A stretch of DNA of 49,820 nucleotides, from IMG/VR virus record IMGVR_UViG_3300015371_000058, positions 1 through 49,820 of that record; one strand, written 5' to 3'. Positions 1 through 7,546 of this stretch are shown piece after piece (position 1 is the first letter of the stretch; each line of letters begins with the position of its first letter). The notes beneath the pieces were generated by a model. That model was given only the letters and a program-made list of their open reading frames with translations, made no database searches and was not told the DNA's origin. A program made the position numbers and the translations under genes. This DNA is from a virus.

Positions 1-123
1 AGAGAACGGAGACATCTCGTCCGGAGTGGTCATCGTCACCGCGGACGCAATGTTATACGTCCCGCCTGTCCGGACGGTCTCCGATGATGTTTCGTCAATC
101 GTGGTTAGAACGGCAGCACCACC
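1..123. repeat. Terminal direct repeat, left copy
   Basis: These 123 bases are identical to 49698-49820. Joining the ends gives a 49,697-bp circle, and a minus-strand gene reads through the join in frame. The repeat could be an assembler overlap on a circular or circularly permuted molecule, or a true short terminal repeat. It lies inside a coding sequence, which favours the assembly explanation. Confidence 0.95.
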
Positions 124-1476
124 AGCCTTTTTGTACCCGATCTTACCGTCCGTGGATCCCGCGTTGATGCTGGTAATAGTGCAAATCGCTGAGACTACAC
201 CGACTAGCGGAATGACGCCGTCGAACATTGCGGACTTCAACGGGAGGTCCGTCAGAGCTTCGACCTGAGCAAGGGCTGTGGAACTAGTTACAACGGAAGT
301 ACCAATCCTTCGAGCACCAGGGTCTTGATTGCAAACCGCTGCCGCCATTCCGGATGGAGACCAGTTCGTCTGAACTGCGGAGACCGCTCTGTGCCTTTTG
401 ATGTGGCTCCCCATCAGCCAGTCGATGGGGTAGTTCGTATTGCTAAACGCCATCGTGGTCGTGTTGAAGTTCGCTGGCGGGTCTGCGTTCACCCAATCGT
501 CGTAATCGAGCTCGATCTCAGTATCAGAACCTGTAGTATACCCCAGCTTGGAGGAGATGTGCCCGGTTCCCGTTACAGACGCACTGGAGAGTTGGAGCTG
601 AGAGACTCCATTCAAGTAATAATTGGCGACCGAAGTACTCGCCATCTTAAATATAACATCGACACGGTACCACTTCCCCAGCGTCGGAGTATTGAGAACG
701 CTTGATGTTACAACGGTACTACCGGAATTGGTCCCGATCGCTGTTACTGTCCCAGCAACATCGAGACGCAGGCCAAACCCACAACCAGAGGAAGGTGTTG
801 CAGCGGTCTGCCAGAAGATCTGTGCGGTAGTCGCTGGTAAGGTGCGGACTCTGAAGTAAAACCGTTCCCATGAAACAGCGCTTGTGTACCCAGTCCGGAA
901 GTCGGTGAGAGAGTGTCCCCAACCGCCGTTGAAGGAAGATCCCCGTGCAAGCCAACCTTCACCATCAATCGTACGCGACGAGTCACGACTGATGTTAAGT
1001 GTAGCGACAGTGTTCCCACCCTCTTGAAGTCCAGTGAACTCCCGACCTTTGATCCAGCGACGCTGAGAAATGTTACTCGGTGTTGGAACAGCGAAAGCGT
1101 TGTTCCCACCGTTCAGTACGATGACACCAACCCAGCTGAGGTCTGCGTTTGGACCGGCTGGCCAAATTGAAGCAGGATTTCCAGCCTGCCCCGTAACGTG
1201 CATCGTTTCGATTGTGTCATCAACAAACACACCAGTAGGTGCAGGAAATCCGATCTCTTGCCCCGGGCTCATCTCAGGGAAGTCAATCCCCTTCGAGATG
1301 AGATTCGTATCCCCAGATGGATATGGATACGGGATCCCATACTTCACCGCAGCCTGTCGCGGCGGTATCTTGATAAGGTTACTTCCAGCCGGGACAGTCG
1401 TGGCCAAAGCAGCCTGGTAGTCCGACTGGTTCTGGAAGTAAATGGTGTACGTGATCCAATACTGGAGAGTCGCCAT
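1..1476 (-). CDS. Large virion protein with LamG-like domain, N-terminal part (cut by window edge)
   Basis: The frame opens with ATG at 1476 (MATLQYWITYTIYF) and stays open past base 1. Read around the circle it continues into the 48408-49820 frame, for about 921 residues in all. Residues about 150-340 read like a LamG/concanavalin-type jelly roll: a Cys-Gly-Phe-Gly-Leu strand, then a Gly-Lys-Trp-Tyr-Arg-Val-Asp segment and a Tyr-Tyr-Leu-Asn-Gly-Val strand, a pattern usual in phage surface and carbohydrate-binding proteins. There is no signal peptide. It lies directly after a 94-aa virion-type gene (1 nt gap) in the structural operon. I infer a large tail or head surface protein, perhaps receptor binding; the exact role is not known. 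Confidence 0.8.
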   Translation of the reverse strand, partial: MATLQYWITYTIYFQNQSDYQAALATTVPAGSNLIKIPPRQAAVKYGIPYPYPSGDTNLISKGIDFPEMSPGQEIGFPAPTGVFVDDTIETMHVTGQAGNPASIWPAGPNADLSWVGVIVLNGGNNAFAVPTPSNISQRRWIKGREFTGLQEGGNTVATLNISRDSSRTIDGEGWLARGSSFNGGWGHSLTDFRTGYTSAVSWERFYFRVRTLPATTAQIFWQTAATPSSGCGFGLRLDVAGTVTAIGTNSGSTVVTSSVLNTPTLGKWYRVDVIFKMASTSVANYYLNGVSQLQLSSASVTGTGHISSKLGYTTGSDTEIELDYDDWVNADPPANFNTTTMAFSNTNYPIDWLMGSHIKRHRAVSAVQTNWSPSGMAAAVCNQDPGARRIGTSVVTSSTALAQVEALTDLPLKSAMFDGVIPLVGVVSAICTITSINAGSTDGKIGYKKAGGAAVLTTIDETSSETVRTGGTYNIASAVTMTTPDEMSPFS

Positions 1477-1477
1477 G

Positions 1478-1762
1478 CTACTTCAGCTGCACCATCACTG
1501 AAAGCGTCCCCGTTGCCGCCGTCACCAGCTTCACACCGTTCGAGAGGAACAGCTCAGCAGGTGCGAGAATGTTCAGATCTTCCGACGTTGCGGCGATGTA
1601 GTGCTCGCAGATGAACTCGTCATTCGAGTCCTTGATCGTAACCAGATTACCGACAGTCAGGCCCGTCCCAGAGAAGCGGATGGCCTGAATGAACAGCCGC
1701 CCGGCGAATTCATCGGCGTTCGCCGTAAGCTTGATCGTGTTTCCGCCTCGTGTTACAGCCAT
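1478..1762 (-). CDS. Small virion-type protein, unknown function (94 aa)
   Basis: This 94-aa protein starts at ATG 1762 behind a GAGG site 5 nt upstream. It is predicted mostly beta, with alternating hydrophobic strands such as FAGRLFIQAIRF and a Gly/Thr-rich C-terminus ending in a VMVQLK strand. There is no Cys motif, signal peptide or membrane span. It sits between the 202-aa gene and the large LamG-like gene in the structural operon, after a strong intergenic stem-loop. It could be a minor head or decoration protein. I do not recognise the family, and the placement rests on gene context. Confidence 0.7.
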   Translation of the reverse strand: MAVTRGGNTIKLTANADEFAGRLFIQAIRFSGTGLTVGNLVTIKDSNDEFICEHYIAATSEDLNILAPAELFLSNGVKLVTAATGTLSVMVQLK

Positions 1763-1780
1763 TTTACCCTCAACGTGGTT

Positions 1781-1803
1781 GGGGAATGGTTAACGCATTC
1801 CCC
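1781..1803 (-). terminator. Stem-loop between structural genes (candidate attenuator)
   Basis: A perfect 8-bp stem (GGGGAATG / CATTCCCC) with a 7-nt loop lies in a 121-bp gap (1763-1883), long for this compact operon. Flanking G- and C-runs could extend the pairing. There is no U-run, so it may be an attenuator or an RNA processing or stability element that lowers expression after the capsid genes. Confidence 0.45.
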
Positions 1804-1883
1804 GATTCCCCACCCCAACGTTCCTCTGACGGAGCTCCGTTCGGTATTTCACGTCACGAAGCTACGATCCGCCTCGGGCTCCT

Positions 1884-2492
1884 TTAACCGACTGGGACAA
1901 GCATGAACGTCACGACACCAACGACACCAGTGACGGTCCCGCTGAAGTCCAACGCCAGCCTGTCACCTGCAGCGAGAAGCAGATCAGAGGCTGTTGCCGA
2001 CAGCACCCCGTTCTGTGTCGTATTGATCGTAGCCGTCAGATCGAAGTTCGCGGTCGTGAGTTCCTTCACTGTCGCAGAGGCAACCGCACCAGGAGCACTT
2101 GTGTCCGTGATCTTGCGAGGACGGACAGCTGCTGATGCGCCTCCGACGACGGAGTGGATCTCACTGATCGAGGTGACTCGATACGCGCGGTCTGCGATAA
2201 ACACGTGTTGATCGACGCTCGTTCCGCTGATGGGTACTTCAACTGCACGACCGCCAGGAATGAAGCCGCCGGTGTTCCAGTTGAACCCGGCGGTCTCGGC
2301 GGTTACTGCATCTGAAACCCTCGGGATTCCCGTGTTGTCAACCCAGAGGTACCAATCGTTTCCGTCGCCATCCTGGAAGATCAAACCACCGGGTCTGGTC
2401 CCTGTCGGAGGAACGCCGGAAACGAGTGAGCTAGCCTCCCGGGTGATACGAGAGAACCCCGTCAGCGGCCGTTTGGTCTTTGATGCTGCCAT
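1884..2492 (-). CDS. Virion-type protein downstream of major capsid (202 aa)
   Basis: A 202-aa protein starting at ATG 2492, 6 nt after the major capsid stop. The N-terminus is basic (MAASKTKRPLTGFSR). A Gly-Asp-Gly-Asn-Asp-Trp-Tyr-Leu-Trp-Val-Asp strand near residue 45 follows, then beta-rich, Ala/Thr/Val-rich sequence. It has no Cys pairs or membrane segment. Its position right after the capsid gene and its beta-rich make-up suit a head-completion, adaptor or decoration role, but no family is recognised. The upstream ribosome site is weak (AGGCGG), so coupling to capsid translation is plausible. Confidence 0.75.
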   Translation of the reverse strand: MAASKTKRPLTGFSRITREASSLVSGVPPTGTRPGGLIFQDGDGNDWYLWVDNTGIPRVSDAVTAETAGFNWNTGGFIPGGRAVEVPISGTSVDQHVFIADRAYRVTSISEIHSVVGGASAAVRPRKITDTSAPGAVASATVKELTTANFDLTATINTTQNGVLSATASDLLLAAGDRLALDFSGTVTGVVGVVTFMLVPVG

Positions 2493-2498
2493 GGTTGC

Positions 2499-3419
2499 TT
2501 AACCGCCTGACGATCCGTACACCCCGCGCCACTCGGCGAAGCCCTTCGAGTAGCGGGCGTAGATCTTGAACAGCGCGTCACCGGTGGTGAAGTCGTCCGC
2601 GTTTGCCGTTTCGGGCTTGACACGCCAGAAGAACTTCGCATCGTGACCGCCAGACCTCTTCTGCTTCTTCGGCGGGCACGTCAGGAACCACTGACGGGCA
2701 GAGGTGAAGAACCGGATCGGCATGAACTCCGTGACTTCGCCCTTGAGGGGGTTGATCTCGTTGTTCTCCGTGTACGGTTTGTACTCGGACTGGAGAATCT
2801 CCTTCGCCGCCCACTGGAACGTGGGATCGACCATGACCAGTGCGGGTTCCATGACGAGCGGCCGTCCGCGGTCATCAAGGATCTGGTTGAAGTGGTCCAG
2901 CCCCGCCTGGTACGATGTAAAGGAGAAGTCGGCGTCGGTGCTGGGTCTGTTGGCGATCACTGCACCACCGTCCAGCCTGGTGTGCGCCGTGTTGCACAGG
3001 GAGAGACCATCCAGTCCGACATACGAGGCGCTGAAGGCGTTGTTGAAAACGCTCCAGGCATCGGTTTCGACCTTGTACGCACATGCACGACCGAGTTCCG
3101 CGGCCATGTTGTTCATGATGTCGTACAGATCGTCATCGTACATTTCCCGGGTGATTCTGAATCCCAGGCCGTACGAGCTGTGCGTGTACCGCAGCGCGGT
3201 GCCGATGAGCGGGTCATCGAATGCGGTCGGCGTGCCTTCCGGCTTCGCCACCATCGTTCCGAGCCCTGCGACCTTGAGTTCCTCTTCGTACGCACGCTCC
3301 GAGTCGTACACGTTGAACACGCCGACCCACTGGTTCGGCTGCGCGTCGATCTCGTTGAACAGTACGTCGAACAGGCCCGGTGCCAGGAGCGCGGAGAACT
3401 GACCTGAAGAAACTGCCAT
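2499..3419 (-). CDS. Major capsid protein
   Basis: A 306-aa protein with the size, place and composition of an HK97-fold major capsid subunit. It opens with a short N-arm (MAVSSGQFSALLAPGLFDVL). A strand-rich core follows with RITREMYDDDLYDI near residue 110, CNTAHTRLDGG near 160 and VMVDPTFQWAAKEIL near 200. It follows portal, assembly protein and decoration candidate in the usual head order. An AAGGAG site 8 nt before ATG 3419 is among the best in this operon, as expected for the most abundant virion protein. No separate prohead protease is visible nearby. Confidence 0.85.
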   Translation of the reverse strand: MAVSSGQFSALLAPGLFDVLFNEIDAQPNQWVGVFNVYDSERAYEEELKVAGLGTMVAKPEGTPTAFDDPLIGTALRYTHSSYGLGFRITREMYDDDLYDIMNNMAAELGRACAYKVETDAWSVFNNAFSASYVGLDGLSLCNTAHTRLDGGAVIANRPSTDADFSFTSYQAGLDHFNQILDDRGRPLVMEPALVMVDPTFQWAAKEILQSEYKPYTENNEINPLKGEVTEFMPIRFFTSARQWFLTCPPKKQKRSGGHDAKFFWRVKPETANADDFTTGDALFKIYARYSKGFAEWRGVYGSSGG

Positions 3420-3435
3420 GTTCTATGCTCCTTGA

Positions 3436-3957
3436 CTACGTGCCTACGCGGAACTGGCAGACCGCTGCACAGAACGACACGTAGACGTGGGGGCGAACGT
3501 CGGTCAGGGCATACGGGTTGGGAGGAACTGTCTCATCCCAGCTGCCCCAGATGATCATTCGATCGGCAGTGGTGTCGTCGATGTCCACGAACCAGTAGCC
3601 ACCCGCGGCAGCCTTCGCGACACCGTACGCCTTGCCGAGCGAAGCGGTTGTGAGGACTCCGGTGCCTTCCGCCGTCGACTTGTCGGCGTAAGCCCGAAAC
3701 AGTACGTCAGGGTGAGCCACTTCAACGAGCTGGTTCGCCCCGAAGTCCGCGGCGTTGTTACCACCAGCGGCGGTGCTGACCCCTGCGATAAGGGCCGGGT
3801 CCGCGCCACACTCGGTGAGACGCCCAGAGGTGTCGAGAAACACCATGGCGCCCCGCGTGAATGTGGACGAGGCCTTTTCACCCCACGAATAGCGTGGGAT
3901 GGCTACGCCGTTGATAGTCTTCACGGCCCGCGCGTAGAACTTACTCTGCGTTGCCAT
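3436..3957 (-). CDS. Candidate head decoration protein (173 aa)
   Basis: A 173-aa protein starting at ATG 3957 behind a GGAG site. The sequence is Gly/Ala-rich with beta strands (TRGAMVFLDTSGRLTECG), much like capsid decoration or stabilising proteins that sit just upstream of many major capsid genes. No membrane segment or signal is present. The spacing to the capsid gene is 16 nt and both carry strong ribosome sites, so the two are probably co-expressed. The assignment rests on context, size and composition rather than a diagnostic motif. Confidence 0.6.
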   Translation of the reverse strand: MATQSKFYARAVKTINGVAIPRYSWGEKASSTFTRGAMVFLDTSGRLTECGADPALIAGVSTAAGGNNAADFGANQLVEVAHPDVLFRAYADKSTAEGTGVLTTASLGKAYGVAKAAAGGYWFVDIDDTTADRMIIWGSWDETVPPNPYALTDVRPHVYVSFCAAVCQFRVGT

Positions 3958-3970
3958 GTTGTACTATCTC

Positions 3971-4381
3971 CTACTCGTCCCGGAAGACAAGTTGGGATGG
4001 GATCTTTTTCATACCCGCATCCGCCGCTCTCCTCCTTGCGTTTTCGTTTGCCTGCTGGATCATCGTATCCAGCGTGGTCTCTTGGCGCTTTCGTGCCTCT
4101 CTGATCTCCTCTCCGATCGTGCGCTCGTACTCATCTTTTCGGATGCGCATGAGCACCAGATCCCCACGCATGCGGGCACCTGGAGAGACAGGGTTTTCCG
4201 AATTCTGACCCTGAAGCGGTGTGAGCTGCATCTTGGGGTCTTCACCAAGCACGGCGGTGAATCCGTCAAGCTGCATGCCCATGACGTTGATGTCCTTCGA
4301 GTTGGCCCACCGATAGTAATACTCGGGGTCCTGGTCTGAGACGTAGAGACGATCCGGCCTACCGCGCGAGGGTCCGGTCAT
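3971..4381 (-). CDS. Head morphogenesis-region protein, unknown (136 aa)
   Basis: The best start is ATG 4381, behind AAGGAG at a 5-nt spacing; a GTG at 4387 would add two residues. The N-terminal half carries the DPEYYYRWANSKDINVMG segment, of a type often seen in short proteins coded between portal and capsid in tailed phages. The C-terminal half is a charged helix (EEIREARKRQETTLDTMIQQ) likely to form a coiled coil. It overlaps the Pro-rich upstream gene by 23 nt. A role in capsid assembly or as an internal head protein is inferred from context. Confidence 0.65.
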   Translation of the reverse strand: MTGPSRGRPDRLYVSDQDPEYYYRWANSKDINVMGMQLDGFTAVLGEDPKMQLTPLQGQNSENPVSPGARMRGDLVLMRIRKDEYERTIGEEIREARKRQETTLDTMIQQANENARRRAADAGMKKIPSQLVFRDE

Positions 4382-5171
4382 ACACACTCCTTCTGTCCGC
4401 GGGGCCGGCGTTCAGTTCGTCGACGTCCGCCTGTGTTTTGCCCATGTCTTCCAGACGGATAAGATAGGCGTTTACGTCCTGTCCGGTAGCGCGGCAGAAC
4501 TTGCGAAGTTTGTCATTGGGCACAAGCTTCGGTGCGCGTACCGGAGGCGGGGTCTGCGTCTGACGACTCGCGGGAGTCGGCGGGAGGGTGGGACTGACCG
4601 CTTTAGGCGAGGGCGCTGAACGGGTGTGTTCTTTGACCGGCACCCGATCCGGTGGCACAGGCGGAGGCGGTGTCTCAGCCTGCCCTCCATCGGGAGGCGG
4701 CTCCGTCTTCGCTTCCATCCGGAAGACCTGCTCGGCAAACTCGGGCTCTGAAGACTTGACGTTGATGTAGATCTGTCGGTGGAGACCGCGCTGAGCACGA
4801 GCGTGGACAGGGATGTTCTTCTTGACGTCGTCAATCCGCGCTTTGTACTTGTCATAATCTTGCACCTGCGCGCGGAACTCATTCTCGTCATCCAGCTCCA
4901 ACCGCTGGATAAGGGAGAAGTTCAACGGGTCCATTCGCGCGTTGTTTGCCGCGGCCAACCTTGCTTCCGGTGAATCCGCTTGAGCACCCTGAGGTGGTGG
5001 CGTCTGTGCCTGCTGAGGCGGAGGAGAAGCATTCTGCGGGCGAGTCGTACCTCGAGCCGCAGTTTCCAACGTCTGAGCATAGTTCGCAACGTCTGAGACG
5101 CTGAAACCGGTGAACCGACCGGATTTGAAGACTCCGGTCTGGGGATCAATATCGTGCTCCTCGTCTGCCAT
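4359..5171 (-). CDS. Pro-rich assembly or scaffold-like protein (270 aa)
   Basis: A 270-aa protein starting at ATG 5171 behind AAGGAG (spacing about 7 nt). Two disordered Pro/Gln/Thr-rich stretches (about residues 40-65 and 155-205) flank a helical, charged middle, and a basic helical C-terminus follows. Scaffolding proteins are typically helical, charged and of this size, and are coded between portal and capsid, as here. The long polyproline tracts are not typical, so it might instead be an internal head protein. No enzyme motif is present. Confidence 0.6.
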   Translation of the reverse strand: MADEEHDIDPQTGVFKSGRFTGFSVSDVANYAQTLETAARGTTRPQNASPPPQQAQTPPPQGAQADSPEARLAAANNARMDPLNFSLIQRLELDDENEFRAQVQDYDKYKARIDDVKKNIPVHARAQRGLHRQIYINVKSSEPEFAEQVFRMEAKTEPPPDGGQAETPPPPVPPDRVPVKEHTRSAPSPKAVSPTLPPTPASRQTQTPPPVRAPKLVPNDKLRKFCRATGQDVNAYLIRLEDMGKTQADVDELNAGPADRRSVYDRTLAR

Positions 5172-5379
5172 TTTCAGGCTCCTTTTCCTTATCCTCGAAC
5201 TGTTTCAGTTCGTTCAGTTTACGTAACAGGAACTGAGCTTCGCCCTGCCGACGAAGCATTGCTTCCGGACTCTCCTCCCGGACCAACCGCTCCTGAGCCG
5301 TTGCCAGTTCCCGGAGCAGGAAGTCCTGGAGGGCCTTGTGGACTACCTCCGGGAGGGCCGCCCATTCCTTGTACTCCAC
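5146..5379 (-). CDS. Small helical protein overlapping the portal gene (77 aa)
   Basis: This 77-aa protein starts with GTG at 5379 behind GGGAG at 6 nt. It is almost wholly helical and charged (LLRELATAQERLVREE), a coherent sequence unlike out-of-frame noise. Its first 161 nt lie inside the 3' end of the portal gene, where the portal frame codes only Gly/Pro/Ser-rich repeats. Its stop lies 26 nt inside the next gene. I infer a real head-assembly protein. The alternative is that only the portal tail is coded here. Confidence 0.6.
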   Translation of the reverse strand: MEYKEWAALPEVVHKALQDFLLRELATAQERLVREESPEAMLRRQGEAQFLLRKLNELKQFEDKEKEPENGRRGARY

Positions 5380-7228
5380 CTGGTGCTCCCATCTGACCCA
5401 TCTGTGACGCCATCATCGTCTGGTTGATGCCCTGAAGAGCAGCCATTACCGTGGGCACCACTTCGTCGAGGTTTTCAATGTCGAAGCGCTCAACGAACTT
5501 TTTGATGATCACCCCCGCTGCATTCATCACGGACATGATCACCATCTTCTGCTGCGGTGGGAACATCGGGTTGAACAGGATCGCTGCCGCCTGGTTCACC
5601 CGCATGTAGTAATCGTTCAGGACCTGGATCAGAAGTTGCATCTGCTGCACTTCCAGATCCCGGTTCACCGATTCTGAACTCAGGGTCAGATTCAGACCCA
5701 AAGTAACCCGCGGATCGCCAGGCGGAAATTGGATGTAACGTCCAGGGGCCCATTCGTAACCTTGTGGGCGGAATTGCTGTTCCTGTTGAATCGTTAGGTA
5801 GAGGAGCTCTTCGATCGCTTTCCGCATGTCGTCGATAGAGACCCAAAACCGGATGTTGCCTTCGCTGATCAGAGCGGTGGTTCCTGTTGCTGTTGCTCTG
5901 GAGCCGACGGTCGCGGACTCCATACCGAGATTGTAAACGCTAACCCCAGTACGTTTCTCCATGAGGAAAGCGGCTCGCTCTTCGACGTTGGCGAGTGCCG
6001 GTGAAGGTTCACTGAGGTGATATATGGCGAAATCCTTGGATGGATTTTCCACTGTAACGTGCTTCCCGGGGTAGAGGTCTTCATTGCGCCCAATGTTTGT
6101 GTCCGGTGTTGTGACAACGATTCCCGCATTTGAGGCAGTCGCAGCATCAATGACCTGATTGTGCGCGGTCGAGGCTTCCTGTTGGAAGGGGAGGGACATC
6201 TCGGCAACGCCGAGGGAGTACATTTGGTGACTCTGGACAAGGTAGGGAATCTTTACAAAATGACGGGACCTACCGAAGAAGGGGTTGTAGATCTTCCGGA
6301 TGAACTTCTTCGCCTTGTGGCTGTACAGGAGGATCATCTCCTGAAACTGCGGCGCGTCGTTTGGAGAGGAAGTGGCCCCCTCTGCCTTCTGAGTTTCAGC
6401 TGTACCGGACGTCGCTGGGATTTCGAACAGGCCGTGGACTTCGAACAGCTCGTACAGATCTTCCGTATCCTCGAGAACCCGCTCTGACTCGTTCGTTACT
6501 TCGTGCCGTTTATCCTCCCGCTTTGCGGAGGTGTTTTTGATCAGATCGACGTCCTCGAACGTCCCATCCATCTCACCGCGTTTGAGCTCGGCCCAGGAGA
6601 ATCGGAGCCGATGGGCGAACCATGGAAGCTGGCCCCAGTTGTCAAAGCCCCGAGGAGTGATGACGTCCGCAGCCGGAGCTACGTGCCATTTGACCCCAGT
6701 GTACCCTGGAATTGGCATTTCGACGACGTTACCACCATCGTCGTAGCCATGATAGGTTTCCGATTCCTCAACCCAGATGGGTTTGACGAAACCGTCGCCG
6801 TTCAGGCTGACATCGAAGAAAACAGTGCGCAGCTTGTCAGATGCACCGGAGTTGTTGAGGAAGTGCTTCATCCAATCCCGAACGTCCTTATCCCCAAGCG
6901 GCTGGCCGTTGGACATGGTGAAGGGGGTCTTTCCACTCAGATGACACTCAACAGGATCCTTAGCACCCAGTATGGAACGGTGTAGACGAGCAGCAACCGC
7001 GTCGACGGAGATAGCCACGTATGGGACGACAACGTTCGAGGCGCCCAGCCAAGGAAAGTTCTTCACCTTCGCCTCAGGCTCCGATTTGTAAGCGCGAAGC
7101 AGGTCAGCGAGAAACTGCTCCCGCGTCCCGTGCGCCTCCAAAGCGGAGCCCAGGTTCTTATGCAGATAGCTCAGGAGTGAAGCCTCCTGGTTATCGTCGA
7201 GCTCTACCGGAATAGCTTGTATCGCCAT
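5219..7228 (-). CDS. Portal protein
   Basis: A 669-aa protein of podovirus-type portal length, placed after the terminase genes. The body has the usual mix of helices and Trp/Tyr-rich clip regions, for example KVKNFPWLGASNVVVPY near residue 55 and KIPYLVQSHQMYSLGVAEM near 330. The helical segment before residue 600 matches a stem/crown. About 60 C-terminal residues are low-complexity Gly/Pro/Gln/Ser, and that part is overprinted by the 77-aa gene. It forms the dodecameric DNA channel at the capsid vertex that docks terminase and tail. The ribosome site before ATG 7228 is weak. Confidence 0.85.
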   Translation of the reverse strand: MAIQAIPVELDDNQEASLLSYLHKNLGSALEAHGTREQFLADLLRAYKSEPEAKVKNFPWLGASNVVVPYVAISVDAVAARLHRSILGAKDPVECHLSGKTPFTMSNGQPLGDKDVRDWMKHFLNNSGASDKLRTVFFDVSLNGDGFVKPIWVEESETYHGYDDGGNVVEMPIPGYTGVKWHVAPAADVITPRGFDNWGQLPWFAHRLRFSWAELKRGEMDGTFEDVDLIKNTSAKREDKRHEVTNESERVLEDTEDLYELFEVHGLFEIPATSGTAETQKAEGATSSPNDAPQFQEMILLYSHKAKKFIRKIYNPFFGRSRHFVKIPYLVQSHQMYSLGVAEMSLPFQQEASTAHNQVIDAATASNAGIVVTTPDTNIGRNEDLYPGKHVTVENPSKDFAIYHLSEPSPALANVEERAAFLMEKRTGVSVYNLGMESATVGSRATATGTTALISEGNIRFWVSIDDMRKAIEELLYLTIQQEQQFRPQGYEWAPGRYIQFPPGDPRVTLGLNLTLSSESVNRDLEVQQMQLLIQVLNDYYMRVNQAAAILFNPMFPPQQKMVIMSVMNAAGVIIKKFVERFDIENLDEVVPTVMAALQGINQTMMASQMGQMGAPGGVQGMGGPPGGSPQGPPGLPAPGTGNGSGAVGPGGESGSNASSAGRSSVPVT

Positions 7229-7321
7229 GAGGGTTCAACACGCACTTTCCTTGATATGCTATCGATCCCTGTACTTTTTCCACAGGCTTCGAGCCTCTTT
7301 CCAAAGGCTTCGATCTGGCTG

Positions 7322-7525
7322 CTACCCGAGCGGGAACCTCCCTTTCTTCACGCCGAGTGGGACGACTCCCCTTGCTGACGGGCTGTTTGGCCTTCGGTTC
7401 CCGCTGTGGTTCGTCCCGCTGACCTTGGTTCCGCTCCCCCGCGGGATCATCCCGACGTAGTTGCTTCCGCCCGCCGGTTTGTGCGTGCTTCCCGTGTAGT
7501 CGCTGTAGTTCTTCCCGCTTTTCAT
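7322..7525 (-). CDS. Small Gly/Ser/Lys-rich protein (67 aa), probable
   Basis: Two frames compete in this 320-nt gap. I prefer ATG 7525 to 7322, a 67-aa basic Gly/Ser/Asn-rich protein (MKSGKNYSDYTGSTHKPAGG), because it has an AGGGA ribosome site at 7 nt and third codon positions that are mostly G or C, as in neighbouring genes. The rival frame, ATG 7550 to 7191 (119 aa, very basic), overlaps the upstream stop as ATGA, lacks a ribosome site and has weaker codon bias. Both could be made. The product would be a small, unstructured nucleic-acid- or capsid-associated protein. Confidence 0.5.
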   Translation of the reverse strand: MKSGKNYSDYTGSTHKPAGGSNYVGMIPRGSGTKVSGTNHSGNRRPNSPSARGVVPLGVKKGRFPLG

Positions 7526-7546
7526 CACTGAGTCCCTTCTTTTTCT

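Noticed and set aside
2643-3407. Plus-strand ORFs of 232-254 codons antisense to the major capsid gene
   Set aside because: They mirror the capsid gene, lack ribosome sites and give Arg/Ser-rich sequence typical of G/C-biased antisense frames.
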